From Benincasa hispida (taxonomy: Eukaryota > Streptophyta > Magnoliopsida > Cucurbitales > Cucurbitaceae), in contig NC_052351.1 in assembly GCF_009727055.1 (NCBI RefSeq), forward strand, positions 12,032,439-12,096,438: DNA of 64,000 bases. The letters run 5' to 3'. This document shows positions 12,810 to 25,490 of this stretch, in pieces. The notes below the pieces were generated by a model that had not been told where the DNA came from, made no database searches, and worked only from the letters and a program-made list of their open reading frames with translations. The stretch's first letter is position 1. Each line of letters opens with the position of its first letter. The translations under genes were made by a program, and so were the position numbers.

Positions 12810-14722
12810 TGAAAATATGTAAAATCGTGTCCAAAAGCATTAAGTTGAGCACATTGCGATCGCATGTGTCTATTGCATTTAAGTAGCTAATTTATGTATT
12901 TTGTGTAGGAAAATGCATTGGCGCAAGGCAGAATTGCGATCCAAGGAATTCAGCATCCGAACGCATTAAAAGATTGCGATCGCAAGGCTATGCGATCGTA
13001 TGCGTTCGAAAAGATCTACTCAAGAAGGTTAAGTTGAGAACATTGCGATCGCATGCGTCCATCACATTTAAGTAGCTAATTTACGTATTTTATGCAGGAA
13101 AATGCGTTGACGCAAGGTAGAATTACGATCCAAGGAATTCAGCATCCGAACGCATTAAAAGATTGCGACCGCAAGGCTATGCGATCATATACGTTCGCGA
13201 AGTTCTGCTCAAGAAGGTGGCCATATCAAGACGGTGCATCAAGGTGGATGCTTAATAAATCATGATGGGACAGAAAGCTAATGACGGTCGAATTCGAATT
13301 AAGTTGACAAGCCGTTAACGACACACTGTAGCAAGTACACTCAACTTTTCGGGGACAATTAATCAACACATCAGACAGAGAATTAATGACATCCTATTAG
13401 TGCAATCATTTGAGAGAAAAGCTCTTCATCCTGAAGCTCTATAAATACTGAAGGCCACCTTCATTAAAGAAGTTCAGCTGTTCAGAATTTTGGAGTTCTT
13501 CTTTGCCATATACATAGATAGTCGTAGTCTGTAATTTTTATACTTAGAAAGCGGAGGCGAGAGAAAAGAGAAAACGCCGAAAGATTGTCTTGGTTAGCTT
13601 GGAAGAGTGCCAGGAAGCGTTGAGAACAAAGAGAGGGCCGACGCTTGCAGAAGCAATAACATTCTTTTGGGCAGAGTAGAGAAAAACTCAGTGTAAAAGC
13701 CTTTGGAAGCAAGACATTGCTACTAGGCTCTCTATCCCTATTTTCCATTGTCATTCTGTATTTTGATCTTATTTATAAAATGGAATTTACATCTTTACAT
13801 CTGTTTACTCTCTTTACATTATGCATGAGTAACTAAACTATCGAATGGGTTAAGAAGCATTTAGCTAGCATAACCTGAGATCTTCACTTTATGCGATCAT
13901 CTTGTATTATGTAGGCATCATTCGTCCTTTAGAGATGCTCGAGAGGGTGGTCTAAGGATAGAATCTAGGCTTAGAAAATTCAGATTAGAATCTAGACTCG
14001 GAAGAGTCAGATTAGAACCGCATAATCAAGAGATAGAAACTTAGGAATAAGTTCTGTTTGCTATTAACGCATCGCATGCACCCTAGAGATAGGATATGAT
14101 AGTATGCGGTCACCTTGTATATGTGTGCATCATTCATCATCGCATAGACAAGAATAGAGACTTAGGAATATATCCTATCGACATCATTGCATACATCGCA
14201 TGTGTCCTAGAAATAGAAGCTATGGCATTTTACATTGGAAGATGAATTGTTGTGGTGTGTGTGTATCTTGATCGCATAGCTTGAACGCAATATCAAGAAG
14301 CGCTAGCTAAATCCCTTCTCAACCCGTTCCCCCGCATACTCATTGTAACTTTCGTTGTTATTAACTCTTTTCTCAATTCCATCGCATAGAATCTATACCT
14401 TAAATAAACATACCAACCAACTCATTGTTTTATTTGTCAACGCAAAGTAATCTAAAATTACCGTCGCATACTGTCTCCATAGTCCCTGTGTTCGACCCTG
14501 ACTTTCATCGAATATGGCTTTCCACAGAATTCTATATGTATCTATGAGATCGAGTATAGAATTCTGTTTACTCACTTTAAATTGAGTATCCGTTTCCCTC
14601 CCTTTCCTGCTAGGATTGGAATTAGATCTTGCTAGGAAAATTTGAATGCACAACGCCTACATCATCATCGCAATATACACCATTATTTCATCATATTCGC
14701 AACGCATCAAGTTTTTGGCACC
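12810..14722 (+). mobile_element. Gypsy-like (Tat-type?) LTR-derived insertion Y1
   Basis: This segment is foreign to the copia leader. It is rich in 'gcgatcgca' and 'aacgca' words, has a TATA-like 'ctataaatac' at about 13440, a 'ccctgtgttcgaccc' block near 14485, and ends near TTTTTGGCACC (14712-14722). That end resembles the TTTTTGGCGCC junction of Tat/Athila-group gypsy elements. A related segment is at 29889-31477 (blocks near 12810 vs 29892, 14070 vs 30930, 14485 vs 31240). No protein domains are visible. The 1.9-kb length fits an LTR or a non-autonomous derivative. Boundaries are approximate. Confidence 0.5.
12841..13218 (+). repeat. Two tandem ~189-bp units in insertion Y1
   Basis: Unit 1 (12841-13029) and unit 2 (13030-13218) both start TAAGTTGAG, contain 'gatccaaggaattcagcatc' and end CTCAAGAAGG. 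They differ mainly by C/T and G/A changes. Confidence 0.85.
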
Positions 14723-15133
14723 TAGTATTGCAACGCTATGGGAAAAATGATCCGTCTGCCCTTCGCAACGTCGCATTGCTAGGGCACAGCGTTGCAACGC
14801 TGTTGTACAGTCGCCTACAGTACAGATGCGATTTTCATCTAATTTTCTTCGATTTGGGCCTTTCTCCAGAAAATCACTAGGAACAACAACAAGCGACTCA
14901 ATACATTAAATTATAAACACTATTGCAATTTATGCTAAAAAAAAAAGGACCCTTATAAACCAATTTGTAAAATAAACAACAAATTAATTCAGTCAAATCT
15001 CATAGACATCCAAAATTGCAAACTATCATTCAACAAAACATTCATCGCATGAATAAATTTTACAGAATGAACACCCACCAAAATTGTAATTCAATTATGG
15101 AAAGTTAAAAAAAAATTAGGGACCAAAAACGAC

Positions 15134-15145
15134 GTTCTGATACCA
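15134..15145 (-). other. Primer-binding site of element 1
   Basis: The minus strand reads TGGTATCAGAAC two bases inside the 5' LTR end (..CCTTCA AT TGGTATC). It matches the initiator-Met tRNA type PBS with one or two substitutions. Confidence 0.85.
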
Positions 15146-15147
15146 AT

Positions 15148-17168
15148 TGAAGGAACCTATGAAGGCCCTAAGCGAAAACGTGGAGATCGGTCCCAATTTC
15201 AATTTTACAGGATACCAATTTATAGTAAACAATTATGCAATTCAATTAAAATTTACAGCATGCTAATTGAATAAGAAAAGAGAAAACGATATTAAGGTTT
15301 CAAGAAACTCTTACCTTTGAAGAAAAATTTTCTTCACGAAAATTCCCTCCTCCAGATTGTCACGAGAAAAACACGATCAATCTCCAAAAGGCCACCACCG
15401 CGAAATTTTCTTCTGTATTATCTAGGATGAGAATCCAAGGAGTTGTGTGGGCTCTTGAAATTTTGGGAGAGAGAGATTGAGATTTGAGAGGGAAAAAAGA
15501 TTGGGAGAAAATCGTAGAGAACCCCAAATGTTTACTTAATTCTTCTGTTAAGAAGATCAAACAAAAACAACTCTATCCCTAGCCCCCTATCACATATGAA
15601 AAAGAGAGAAAAGATGGGGAGGGAGTTACAACTCCCTCCCATATTTAAATTCAAAATTTAATATTAAATAAATGTAATAAAATTTAATATATATTTATAT
15701 AATAATTAACTTATCATATAATATATATATTAAACTATATGTCATATCGCATATAACACATACTCTATAGTTTTTATATCGCATATAACACATACTCTAT
15801 AGTTTTTTATATTGCATCAAATACAATACAACCTATAATTTCTCTCATTAATACATGGTATTTAATATAAATCTCATTATATTAAAGTTAATTATATAAA
15901 TCATATTCACATAATTAATATTTGAATCATATACAAATATTTATATCCTCTCAAATAAACTTTATATTATAATGTATCAAATACATTATAGTAATTATAT
16001 CATATATAATTAAATTAAATTAACTATATCATATATAATTAAATTAAATTAATTATATCACATATAATTAATTTCCTCAAATAGTTTGAACAATTCAAAC
16101 TAATCCAAAATTGATTTTCATTAAATCCCTGTTGAGCTATGGAGGGGACCTCATGGACCTGTAGCTTGAAGCTCCCATGATACTTGAATAATTAATTAAA
16201 CTAATTAATTATTCAACATTCATTAACTGTCAAGCATTCCACTAAAGACCAACAATTGCACTCTTCGCACTACAGATATATTTATGTGTCCATTAGATAT
16301 AACCACTCAACAATGCAATAACCTTCACAAATTGCTCGTAAGTACAACTAGGTACAAAGTACCGTTTTACTCATGTAGTTACATCTAACTGCTTAAGTAC
16401 CACTGATCTCTCTAATGAACAATCAGTCATAGTACAACTATGACCAAACCCCTCTCAGCTAGGATAGGGTGTGACGCCACATTATTCAAGCCCTAGAATC
16501 AGCTCTTAAGGGAGCAATTTATCTACGTTTTTCGACGTTAGAGAATGAGTGAATTTCGTCTTGTATAGCTGTGTTCTTAACTCCCTAATCAGACGAATCC
16601 CCAAAATGGTAGGCTTATTGAGTTGGAAATCTTGCCACTCTCACCCATACAAATCAAATGACCGCCTTCATAGGCATGAGTTCACAACTCACTCAGGATT
16701 CACAACTCACCTATGGTCATCCTGTTGAAATGTAAATCTCTATAATGGGACTAGTCATTTTGTGGTCTAATCTTATACAAACTCCTTGTATAAAATACCC
16801 CCGCTTACATGTCTCCACATGAATGATCAGGATCATATCATTTGTAGCACTTTACAACAATTGTAACATCTACAAAGCGAGTCATATTCGTAGTGTCACC
16901 AGGATAAGGTATCCCAGGATAAGGTATCCAGCCTTATCCATCTACTACAGACCATTTAGGTTATCACTTAAACATGAACCACATGTATGTCTCTATATAC
17001 ATGTTTAAGCTACAGATGATAACCTTAGATGTTAGTTTATTGGTATGTGGATTTAATGCTACTAAATGTGAAATAAAAAATCTTATATTTTATTAAATAA
17101 ATAAAATATTTGTACACTACAATTACAAACTATAGGACCCTACAAGATTTGAGGCATCAACCTTAACA
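15148..17168 (-). mobile_element. LTR G: 5' LTR of element 1
   Basis: A complete 2021-bp LTR. On the minus strand it starts TGTTAAGGTTGATG at 17168 and ends GGTTCCTTCA at 15148, next to the PBS. It pairs with LTR C. A short block ('catataacacatactctatag', near 15750 and 15780) is duplicated inside its AT-rich part. To its right, the RT domain of another copia element begins at 17169, so element 1 abuts or is inserted in element 4. No matching TSD can be read because the left LTR is truncated. Confidence 0.85.
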
Positions 17169-18180
17169 TGCATTTCCTTATTCATGGCTTCAATCCAACT
17201 TCTTGCATTAGGACCACTTGTGGCCTCTTCAAAGGTAGTTGGTTTTTGATCAGTAAGAGCCACTACAATATTAAACACTAAGTTCATATAGTTCATTTCA
17301 GTATACCTAGCTGGAGGAGTAATAACTTTTCTTTGTCTGTCTCTAGCTAAGGAATATTGGCTTAAATTAGGCTGAGTATTGATGGTTTCAACATGTTCCC
17401 ATGTTTCTTCCTCTTCTTCATCTTATGAAACACTAGGTAGATTAGGTTCTATTGGTTGCTCAGTAGGTATCTCCACCTCAATTTCTATGGTAGAAGTTTC
17501 AGCTTTATCTTCTGGCTTTTCTTCCTTTTGCATAAACATTTTTTGCTCTTTGAAAGTGATGTCTCTCAAACTAAATGCAACCCGAATATATCTTCCATAC
17601 ATTGACTCCTTCAATAAAGCCAACAAACATACACTTAGTAGCTCTAACCTTCCTTTTTCCCTTGTTTTGGTGCGCAAACCCCACACACCCAAATACCTTA
17701 AGGTTATCTAGATTATGAGGATGGTTAGACCACTTCTCTTCAGAGGTAAGTAACTCTAGAGAGGTATGTGGGCACCTATTTAGGGTGTAGACTATATAAG
17801 CTGCAACTTCTACCAAAAAAAAATTCACTTAGAATAGCATCAAACAACAAACACCTTACCCTTTCCACTATTGTTCAATTTAGCCTCTCAGCAACCTCAT
17901 TCTATTGAGGTGTATACATCACAGTCCTACATCTTGTTATTCCATTTTCATTACAAAACTTATTAAAATCTTCATTACAAAACTCAAGCCTATTGTCAAT
18001 TCTAAAGTACTTTAACCTTTTACATGTCTGATTTTCTATCATTATTTTCCAATCTTTGAACTTCCCAAAAACTTGATCTTTGGTTTTTAAGAAGTATATC
18101 CTGCTTTTTCTAGAAAAATCATCTGTTAAGGTTAGAAAGTATCTTGAGCCACTAAGGCTTGGAATCGAGGATGGTCCTCA
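17169..18180 (-). pseudogene. Element 4 copia pol fragment (integrase to RT start)
   Basis: On the minus strand, right to left: integrase core (LTDDFSRKSRIYFL near 18130-18090; RIDN..LEFCNEDF near 18005-17960; YTPQ-stop-NEVAERLN near 17915-17870), the C-terminal region LKVFGCVGFAHQNKGKRK (about 17710-17650), and the RT start (EATSGPNARSWIEAMNKEMH, about 17230-17170). The stop in the integrase replaces the second Gln of the PQQN motif (CAG to TAG). The sequence differs from elements 1-3, so this is another copia lineage. Its N-terminal part continues at 34911-36441, beyond the nested insertions. Confidence 0.8.
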
Positions 18181-19684
18181 TGTTGGGTTGTATGTCCTAA
18201 AACTTGCAGTTTGTAATAATTAAATATATTCTATCTACAATAAAGATGTTATTGAGATTTATTCAATAAAGTTGTTATTGAATGTATAAAGTTGCACTTG
18301 TAAAACCTAAATCCAATAAACTAACGAACCTCTGGCTGTAGTATGAATACTTAAACCTTATGTGGAGACATAAAGGAGGATTAGGTTTAAGTATATAGCC
18401 AAAATGGTCTATAAGTATAAGAATAGGGTTGGGTACCTTATCCTCGAGATATTATAGATGCGACATGCTTTGTATTAGATACAAATGATATGATCTCGAA
18501 ATCATTCATGTATAGACATACAAGTGGGGGCATCCTATGCAAAAGATGTTTGTATAAGACAGGACCACGAAATAGTCATTTTTCTTTATAACGACCGTTT
18601 ACTGTTAAAACTGACTATTTTAATCTGATGACCTAAGGTAACTTGATCTGAATCTTGAGCTAACTATGAACTCCTGTTTACTCAAGATGTCCTTTAATTT
18701 GCATGGGCAAGAGTGACTCAACAACGCCACTCAATAAGCCTCCCATTTTAGGGGTAAGACATTCTCTCCTGCCCGTTTTAGGGTTAGCAAATAGATTGTT
18801 CCCTTAAGTACTGACTCCTAGTTTTGAACAAAGGGGCCCCACCCTTTCTATGACTGTGAGGGACTCAATTTTTTGGTAGAACCATATACCAATTGTTCAT
18901 TAGTGGATTAATGGAGATTTAAGGAGCAAGATATATTATAGGGGTAAAACGGTAATTTTGATCAAACTATAAATACGGACAACCTGTGAAGGATCGACTT
19001 ACTCATCCTGATTAAATCAAATGGACAAAAATATATCAATAACGAGGAGAGTGCAACTACTGGCCTTTCATGGAGTGATCTAGTAGTTAAAGAATGTTGA
19101 TTAATTCGATCAAAAGAGTTTAGCCAATTAATCTCAGATCATTGAAGCTCATGATCTGTAGGTCCATTAGGCCCCCCTACTAGCTCACAAACGGACTAAA
19201 CCTTAGAATAACGTGATGAGAAAATTTGAAACGTTCAAGTTGATTTGAGGGAATTATTAATTATATGCGATATAATTAAACATTTAATTAAATGATATTG
19301 GAGAATTTGAGAATATTTAAATATGATTTAAATATTAATTACATGAATAGAGATTCATGTTCTGGAATTAATGTTATATTAATTTAATATTTGATATTAA
19401 TTTTATTAAATTGTTTAATTAATTAAAAATAATTATTAGATTTAATTTTGTTTAAAATTAATAAATTTTATTTAAAATATTAATTATTGAATTGATATTT
19501 TATTAAAAAAATTCATTTTAAACTTGAAATTTGAGATTTCAAATTAAATTGATTTATTAAACAAAATCAATTAAAAATGAAAAATTAGGGTGAAGTGGGA
19601 ATTTACCACTTCTCCCACTCAATTTTATACCTAAAAATCCACTTCCAATCGAGTTGGATTGGTGTCACTCAATTATGTAAGTTG
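18181..19684 (+). mobile_element. LTR E: 5' part of a solo LTR inserted in element 4
   Basis: It starts TGTTGGGTTG at 18181 and is interrupted at 19684 by element 2. Its 3' part is at 34520-34905. Together they make a plus-oriented LTR of about 1890 bp. The outer duplication reads CCTCA (18176-18180) and CCCTA (34906-34910). Both are one C-to-T step from CCCCA, which restores the WGPS reading of the integrase on the other strand. Confidence 0.85.
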
Positions 19685-20810
19685 TGAAAGAACTCTTATA
19701 CAAGAGTGCCTCTAAGCGGAAGCGGATATTTCCAAAAGCATTGTGCCAGAATTACCACATTTACATTTACACATACAGATTGCATCATAATACTAAATTA
19801 CTGACATGCTTAGAGATAAATAAAAAGAAGAACAAGTAAATTTACTGTTGAAGACTCTCTTCACAACAAATCTCGCTTTCCCTGGAACGACAAGCTATTG
19901 TTAAGCAACACCCAATCGTCTACCACAAATAGTCTCCACACGAACAGATGAGGAAAAGGGACGACACTTACCACTTGGAACCCTCAGTATTCCCAGAGTG
20001 AGAATCCAAAGAATGGGCTCTGTTCGGATTTGGTATATGGGAAGAGGAAAAGAGATCGTATACAACGATCAAGTAAGTGAGAGAAAGACTCGTATACAAA
20101 ATGCTTGATCGTTTAGGTGAAGTATACGATTGTGTAGGAAAAGCTAAGCGATCGTCTATACAATTGTGTAGGAAAAGCTAAGTGATCGCCTATACGATCA
20201 TTTTGTAAAGCTCGGGCGCTAAACAATCGTTTAGTAAAAGATAAGCGATCGTTTAGTATGTAGCATGCACGGGTGTAAATGATCATTCAGTAAACAACAC
20301 TATCATATAGACTCTGTTTTACTAAGCGATGACCCTCTTAAAACACTCTGCGATCAAATGCTTAATACACCGTGAGCTATTTAAGCGTATCAAAAATGAT
20401 TCTTAATCTTACTCATCAGTTACGAAAACAGAAGATACACTGGCAAATTATCCCATAATTGTCCAATTAATAAATAATAAATATAATCACATTATATTCA
20501 TAACGTATGGATTAATATCATATGTTAATCATAGTATTTTTCCCCAACTAGATATAAATCATATTTATATCCAATTTTCTCCAAATTAATGTATCTCATA
20601 CATAAAGACAATTATATCATATATAATTAACTAGTTCAATTATATATAATTGAACTTCCTCTTGTCAATTTGAATATTTCAAACTGACCCAAAAACTGAT
20701 TCTCAACTTGTATCCAAGCTACCAATGGGACCTTATGGACCTATGGCTCGAAACTCCAACTGTATGTAAATAACTGACTAAACTCATTAGCCACGATATC
20801 CATCATCCTT
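19685..20810 (-). mobile_element. LTR F: truncated 3' LTR of element 2
   Basis: The left terminus TGAAAGAACTC matches the left terminus of LTR V (TGAATGAACTC at 49481). It includes the 'cgatcgtttag'-type motif array near 20100-20300. The right part is deleted: 'atccatcatcctt' is followed at once by gag sequence at 20811. Confidence 0.8.
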
Positions 20811-21637
20811 CAGATAGCGAGGACAATTCCTCTTCCAGTGCCCATCTTGGTTGCAGTGGAAACATGTTCCTTTTTCAACCGGCTGTGGATGCTTCTTCTA
20901 GGCGATAGGTGGCGGGTTAGTAGGCGCTTTCCCTTTCCCTTTACCACCATTTTCTTCTTCCCCTTTCCAAAGTTGAAATTAAAGGTGCAGACTTCATCCC
21001 AGAGGTCGAACCTCGATGGAACTTTTTAGAACACGAGTCAACATTTGCCTCACCTCACCTCTTCTTCTTACTTTTCAGCAAATATTGGTAAGTCTGCAAC
21101 TTGTTGAGGAGAGTATTAATGGTATATTCCACTTTGTTAAGAATCGTATTGCTAACAAAGTAGAGGAAGCTCTCCGGTAATGAATGTAGGATAATGCTAA
21201 CCTGACTGCCCTCATCAATTTTAGACCCATTCATCTCCACCACGTTAAAGTGGACCATTATATTAAGGACGTGTTCACGAACAAAGATGTCTTCCTCCAT
21301 TTTGGAGTTGAAGATGCGTTTCAGAGCCTCGTGCTTGAGCTATCCAAACATTCCCCGTAGGGACTCCATGATCTCACGTGCTGAAACCATGGACTCATGT
21401 TTCTTGGCCAACACGCCACTAAGACTGGCCAAGATATAGGCTCAGGCCTTCTCGTTTGCTCGTGTCCATCACTCGTACGCCCCTCAAACATTTCGAGTAG
21501 CGTCTTAAGGTGGAATAGGAGGACAGTTCTCCGTAAGGACAAACTTCAGATCCTCGATGATGAGTATCGTCGTGATCATATGTTTCCAACTCGAGTAGTT
21601 TTTCGGTGCTTAGTAAACTAATAGTGGTTGTAGCCAT
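20811..21637 (-). pseudogene. Element 2 gag (UBN2 type with zinc knuckle)
   Basis: The start codon complement is at 21635-21637 (MATTTISLLSTEKLLELE). Central gag is read near 21290-21070 (VREHVLNIMVHFNVVEMNG, ILHSLPESFLYF), then an intact zinc knuckle CFHCNQDGHWKRNC near 20875-20830, which satisfies CX2CX4HX4C. The product would be the capsid/nucleocapsid protein of a copia element. Frameshifts after residue ~20 and stops (for example TGA in the NVW-AYE region) make it a pseudogene. It ends at the deletion junction with LTR F, with no protease following. Confidence 0.85.
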
Positions 21638-21950
21638 TTTTAAAACTGTAGTTGAAAACGAATAAACTTTTATAAGATTTTGAAAAACCACATTTTAACC
21701 AATTAGTTTTAGCAAAACAGTTTCCAAGTACCCTAACTGATAAGACTTCTATTTTGCAATGATGCCCCAGCGAGGCAGGAAAAAAGTCGCTGATGGGGCG
21801 ATCAGATGTCCCTCCATTATGATGAGACATTCTCAACCATTAGGCAGAACCAACTCTTGGAACTGAACCTAACAGCCACCATTTGTTTAGTTCAGAATTG
21901 TTAACCCTTAACAATTTCACGTAAGTATAACCCTTCGTTTTCGATCCCAA
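21638..21950 (-). mobile_element. Element 2 leader remnant
   Basis: This matches the gag-proximal leader of element 1: the 'cttctattttgcaatgatg' block near 21745 corresponds to one near 10965. Near 21900 it has the 'cttaacaatttcacgtaagtataacc' region, also present in elements 1 and 3. Just beyond, the sequence jumps into the LTR at about 21950, deleting most of the leader, the PBS and the LTR end. Confidence 0.65.
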
Positions 21951-23370
21951 ATTTACCAGTTGAAGACTGCCTTCACAGCAAACCTAGCTTTCGCTTGAAC
22001 GACAAGCTATCGTTCCGCAACACCTAATCGTCTACCATGAATAGTCTCCACACGAATTGATGAGGAAAAGGGACGACACCACCACTTGGAACCCTCAGTA
22101 TTCTCAGAGTGAGAATCCAAAAAGTGGGCTCTATTCGGATTTGGTAAAAGGGAGGAGGAAAAGAGATTGTATACAACGATCAAGCAAGTGGGAGAAAGAC
22201 TCGTTTATCGTATAGATATAATGTTTGATCGTTTAGGTGAAATATACGATCGTGTAGAAAAAGCTAAGCGATCGTCTATATAATCATGTAGGAAAAGCTA
22301 AGCGATCATCTATACGATCGTTTAGTAAAGCTTGGCCACTAAACGATCGTTTAGTAAAAGATAAGCGATCGTTTAGTAAGTAGCGCGCGTGGGTGTAAGC
22401 GATCGTTGAGTAAACAGCACTATCATATAGGCTTTGATTTATTAAGCGATGACCTTCTCAAAACACTATGCGATCAAATTCTTAACACACCGTGAGCTAT
22501 TTAAGCAACTTAAAACGATTTTTCATCTTACTCATCAGTTATGAGAATGAAGAGACACTGGCCAATTATCCCATAACTGTTCAATTAATAAATAATAAAT
22601 ATAATCACATTATATTCATAACCTATGGATTAATATCATATATTAATCATAGTATTTTTCCTTCACTAGATATAAATTATATTTATATCCAATTTTCTCC
22701 AAATTAATGTATCTCACACATTAAGACAATTGTATCATGTATAATTAACTAGTTCAATTATATATAATCGAACTCCCTCTTGTCAATTTGAACATTTCAA
22801 ATTGACCCAAAAACTAATTCTCAAATTGTATCCAAGCTACCAAGGGGATCTTATAGACCTATGGCTCAAAGCTCCCACGGTACTTGAATAACTGACTAAA
22901 CTCTTTAGTCACGATATCCACCATCCGTTAACTACCAGGCATTCTACTAAAGACTGACAGCTAAACTCTTCTTACCATAGATATATTTCTATGTCCATCG
23001 GATATAACCAATCATTAGTACGACGACCCTTTATAGATGCTCGTAAGTACAGCTTGGCCAATTTACCGTTTTTACTCTGTAGTTTCATCTTACTTCTTAA
23101 GTACCACTGATCCCTCTAATGAAGAAAACAACATAGTCCTACTATGTGTGAACACGTCTCGGACCATGAGAAGGTGTTTGGCGCCACATCGTTCAAGCTC
23201 CAAGATCAACCCTTGAGGGAGCAATCTATCTACTTACCCCTGCTTTAGGGAAGGAGTGAACTCCATCTTGTGTAGCGGAGTTTCCAGCTCCCAAATCAGA
23301 CGAATCCCCAAAGTGGTAGGTTTGAGCAGGCGCTCTGGGCACTCGCACCCAAGCATATCAAAGGATCGTT
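21951..23370 (-). mobile_element. LTR H: main part of the element 2 5' LTR
   Basis: Minus-oriented LTR, close in sequence to LTR F over the 'gaacgacaagctatcgtt' and 'gatcgtttagtaaa' blocks. It stops at 23370, where element 3 begins with TGTTGGG. The continuation is at 33985-34514: 'caaaggatcgtt' here and 'ccgtcttcaatggcag' there are adjacent in other LTR copies. Confidence 0.85.
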
Positions 23371-25490
23371 TGTTGGGATTTGTGTCCTAATTCTCCCAGA
23401 GTCTCGTTGTTTTGTAAAGATACACATATTTTAATGAATAAAATAAGTGTTATTTAATTCTGGCATTTACTCATATACAATAAACAAAGCTCCTTGGTTA
23501 TCTTATGTGAACTTAAACATGTATATATGATATACAAGTGGATCATGCCTTAAGTGATAACCTAAAAAGGTTTGTAGTATAAGGATTAAGGTGGGATACA
23601 TGATCCTAGTGACACTACGGATATGGCCTCCTTTGTAGATGTTTGTAAGTGTTGTAAACTACTACAAATGGTAGATCCTGACCATTCATGTGGAGGCGTG
23701 CGAGCAAGGGTATCCTATACAAAGAGTTTGTATAAGACTTGAACCATGAGATGACTAGACTCTGTATATAACGCCGTTGATACTAGACACTTGCATCTCA
23801 CCTAAACGATCATAAGTGACACGACCTCAATCCTGAGTGTTTTGGAAACTCCTGCCTTTGAGGGTGGTTCTTTGATTAGTATGGGTGAGAGTGGCCAGAT
23901 TGCCAACTCAACATGCCTACTTTTTTGGGGACTTGTCTGATCTGGGAGCTGGGAACTCAATCCACAATATGGAATTCACTCCTTTCCCGAAGTAGGGATA
24001 AATAAAGAGATTGCTCCCTTAAGGGTTGATTTTGGGGATTGAACATAGTGACCACAGCTTCTCTTTGGAAGAGAAGACTCAGTCATAGTATGACTATGAC
24101 TTATTTTCATTAGAGGGATCAGTGGTACTTAAGGAGACAAATGTAACTACAGGGGCAAAACGGTTATTGGCCCAACTATATTTACGAGCAATCTGTGAAG
24201 GGTTGTCACACTACTAATTGGTTAAGATGGACACATAATATATCTGTGGTAAGGAGAGTTCATCTATCGGTCTTTAGTGAAGTTCCTGGCAGTTAACAGT
24301 TGGTGGATCCCGTGACTAAAAAGTTTAGTTAGTTATTCACGTATCGTTGGAGCTTCGAGCTATAAGTACATAAGGTCCCCTTGGTAGCTCAATGAATTTA
24401 GCTGGGGATTAGTTCTTGGTGTTGATTTGAAATCTTTAAATTGACAAGAGGTATTTTGATTATATATGATATAATCGGTATAATGTATGAGATACATCTA
24501 GTGGAGGATTGATGTAAATGAGATTTACATTAAGTACTATGGAATAGAAAAAGAACTGTGGTTTGTATGTTTCATGAGATGAAATATTAAAACTATATGT
24601 TATAAATATTATGATAAGTTGGTTATCGTTTATATTTATAATAATATTAATTACTAAATAATTAATTCTTTTTCTTTAATAACAAAATGAGTGGCTGGTT
24701 ATTGGATTCATGGTAATTGTGAGTTTAAAAGCAAAGTGGTTTTCATATTTTGAAAAAATGATTTACAAACTGTTGAAAAGTTCTCGTAAATTTTTTTTTT
24801 GAGTTTTCTCTCTCGTGCAAAAGAAACTAACGTAGTAGGAAAGTAAATACGAATTTACTAAACGACAGTTGGGCGAGCTAAACGATCGTACAATATTTAC
24901 CAAACGATCACATAGTTTTGCTAGAAGATTGCTTGCCCAAAGTTAACGATCGTGTAATGTCTGTAGGCGACAGACCGTGCTAAATGATGAGCTAGAAAAT
25001 CACAAAGCTTTATCTAAACGATTAGGCATCGACCTATACGATAGGTCTTCGCCATCTCCCACTTGCCTAGTCGTGTACACAATTGGTGCTTTCCTCCTTC
25101 GTCTGCCTCATACAAAGTTCAAACAGAGCCCACCCTCTAGATTCTCATACCGAGAATACCAAGGTCGCCTTGTTAATGGTGTGTTACTTAACTCGACAAC
25201 GCCGAGGTTCTGTGGAGGCCATTTGTGCTTTTACTAAGGAGTTCATGGCCGAGGCGATCGTTGAGGACGAGTGCGAAGAGTTCGTGCTGTGTTGCGGTCG
25301 TGTAGATCGAGCGTTCAAGGTTGCTGTTGTTTGAGTGGTCGTGCGCAACGGAGCATGGAGATGCATCTTCAAATGTTCGTAGAGTTTCTCTCTCCGTTCA
25401 TTTGAGTTTTTCATGCTGTAATTTTTGTATGAATATTATAATCGCTTGTTTGAAGTCGACTGTAAATGTAATGTTCATTCATGATTGTAG
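23371..25490 (+). mobile_element. LTR J: 5' LTR of element 3
   Basis: Starts TGTTGGGATTTGTGTCC. It is visibly closest to LTR K, with long shared stretches such as 'tgcgcaacggagcatggag' and 'gatgcatcttcaaatgttcg' allowing few substitutions. The right edge is approximate, because the LTR passes into the leader without a readable PBS. Confidence 0.85.

Larger units (their letters stand above)
10851..15133 (-). mobile_element. Element 1 long 5' leader, enlarged by an insertion
   Basis: This is non-coding sequence between the PBS and the gag ATG. Without the gypsy-like insertion it is about 2.3 kb. Blocks shared with the element 3 leader in matching relative orientation include the 'cattgc.aaa.tagatgtcac' block just upstream of gag (near 10970 and 27470), the 'cttaacatttt..gtaag' block (near 11125 and 27310) and the 'ggtaggggtgttac' block (near 11752 and 26653). 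The AT-rich section at 11860-12560 has many short 'catgcat'/'tataat' stretches. Long leaders are known in BARE/Angela elements. Confidence 0.65.
2979..17168 (-). mobile_element. Element 1: degenerate Ty1/copia retrotransposon (composite)
   Basis: This is a minus-strand copia element reading right to left: 5' LTR 15148-17168, PBS 15134-15145, leader 15133-10851, gag start codon at 10850, protease, integrase, reverse transcriptase and RNase H down to about 4900, PPT 4788-4778, 3' LTR 4777-2979. The two LTRs align clearly, for example 'gattgtcacga' with 'aacacgatc' at 3018 and at 15356. A solo LTR (8405-10379) sits in gag and a gypsy-like repeat (about 12810-14722) in the leader. Long LTRs and a ~2.3-kb leader, once the insertion is removed, resemble the Angela/BARE group. 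All reading frames are broken. Confidence 0.85.

Noticed and set aside
17379..17711. 110-codon plus-strand frame
   Set aside because: It overlaps, antisense, the integrase-RT linker of element 4 and has low-complexity Ser runs.
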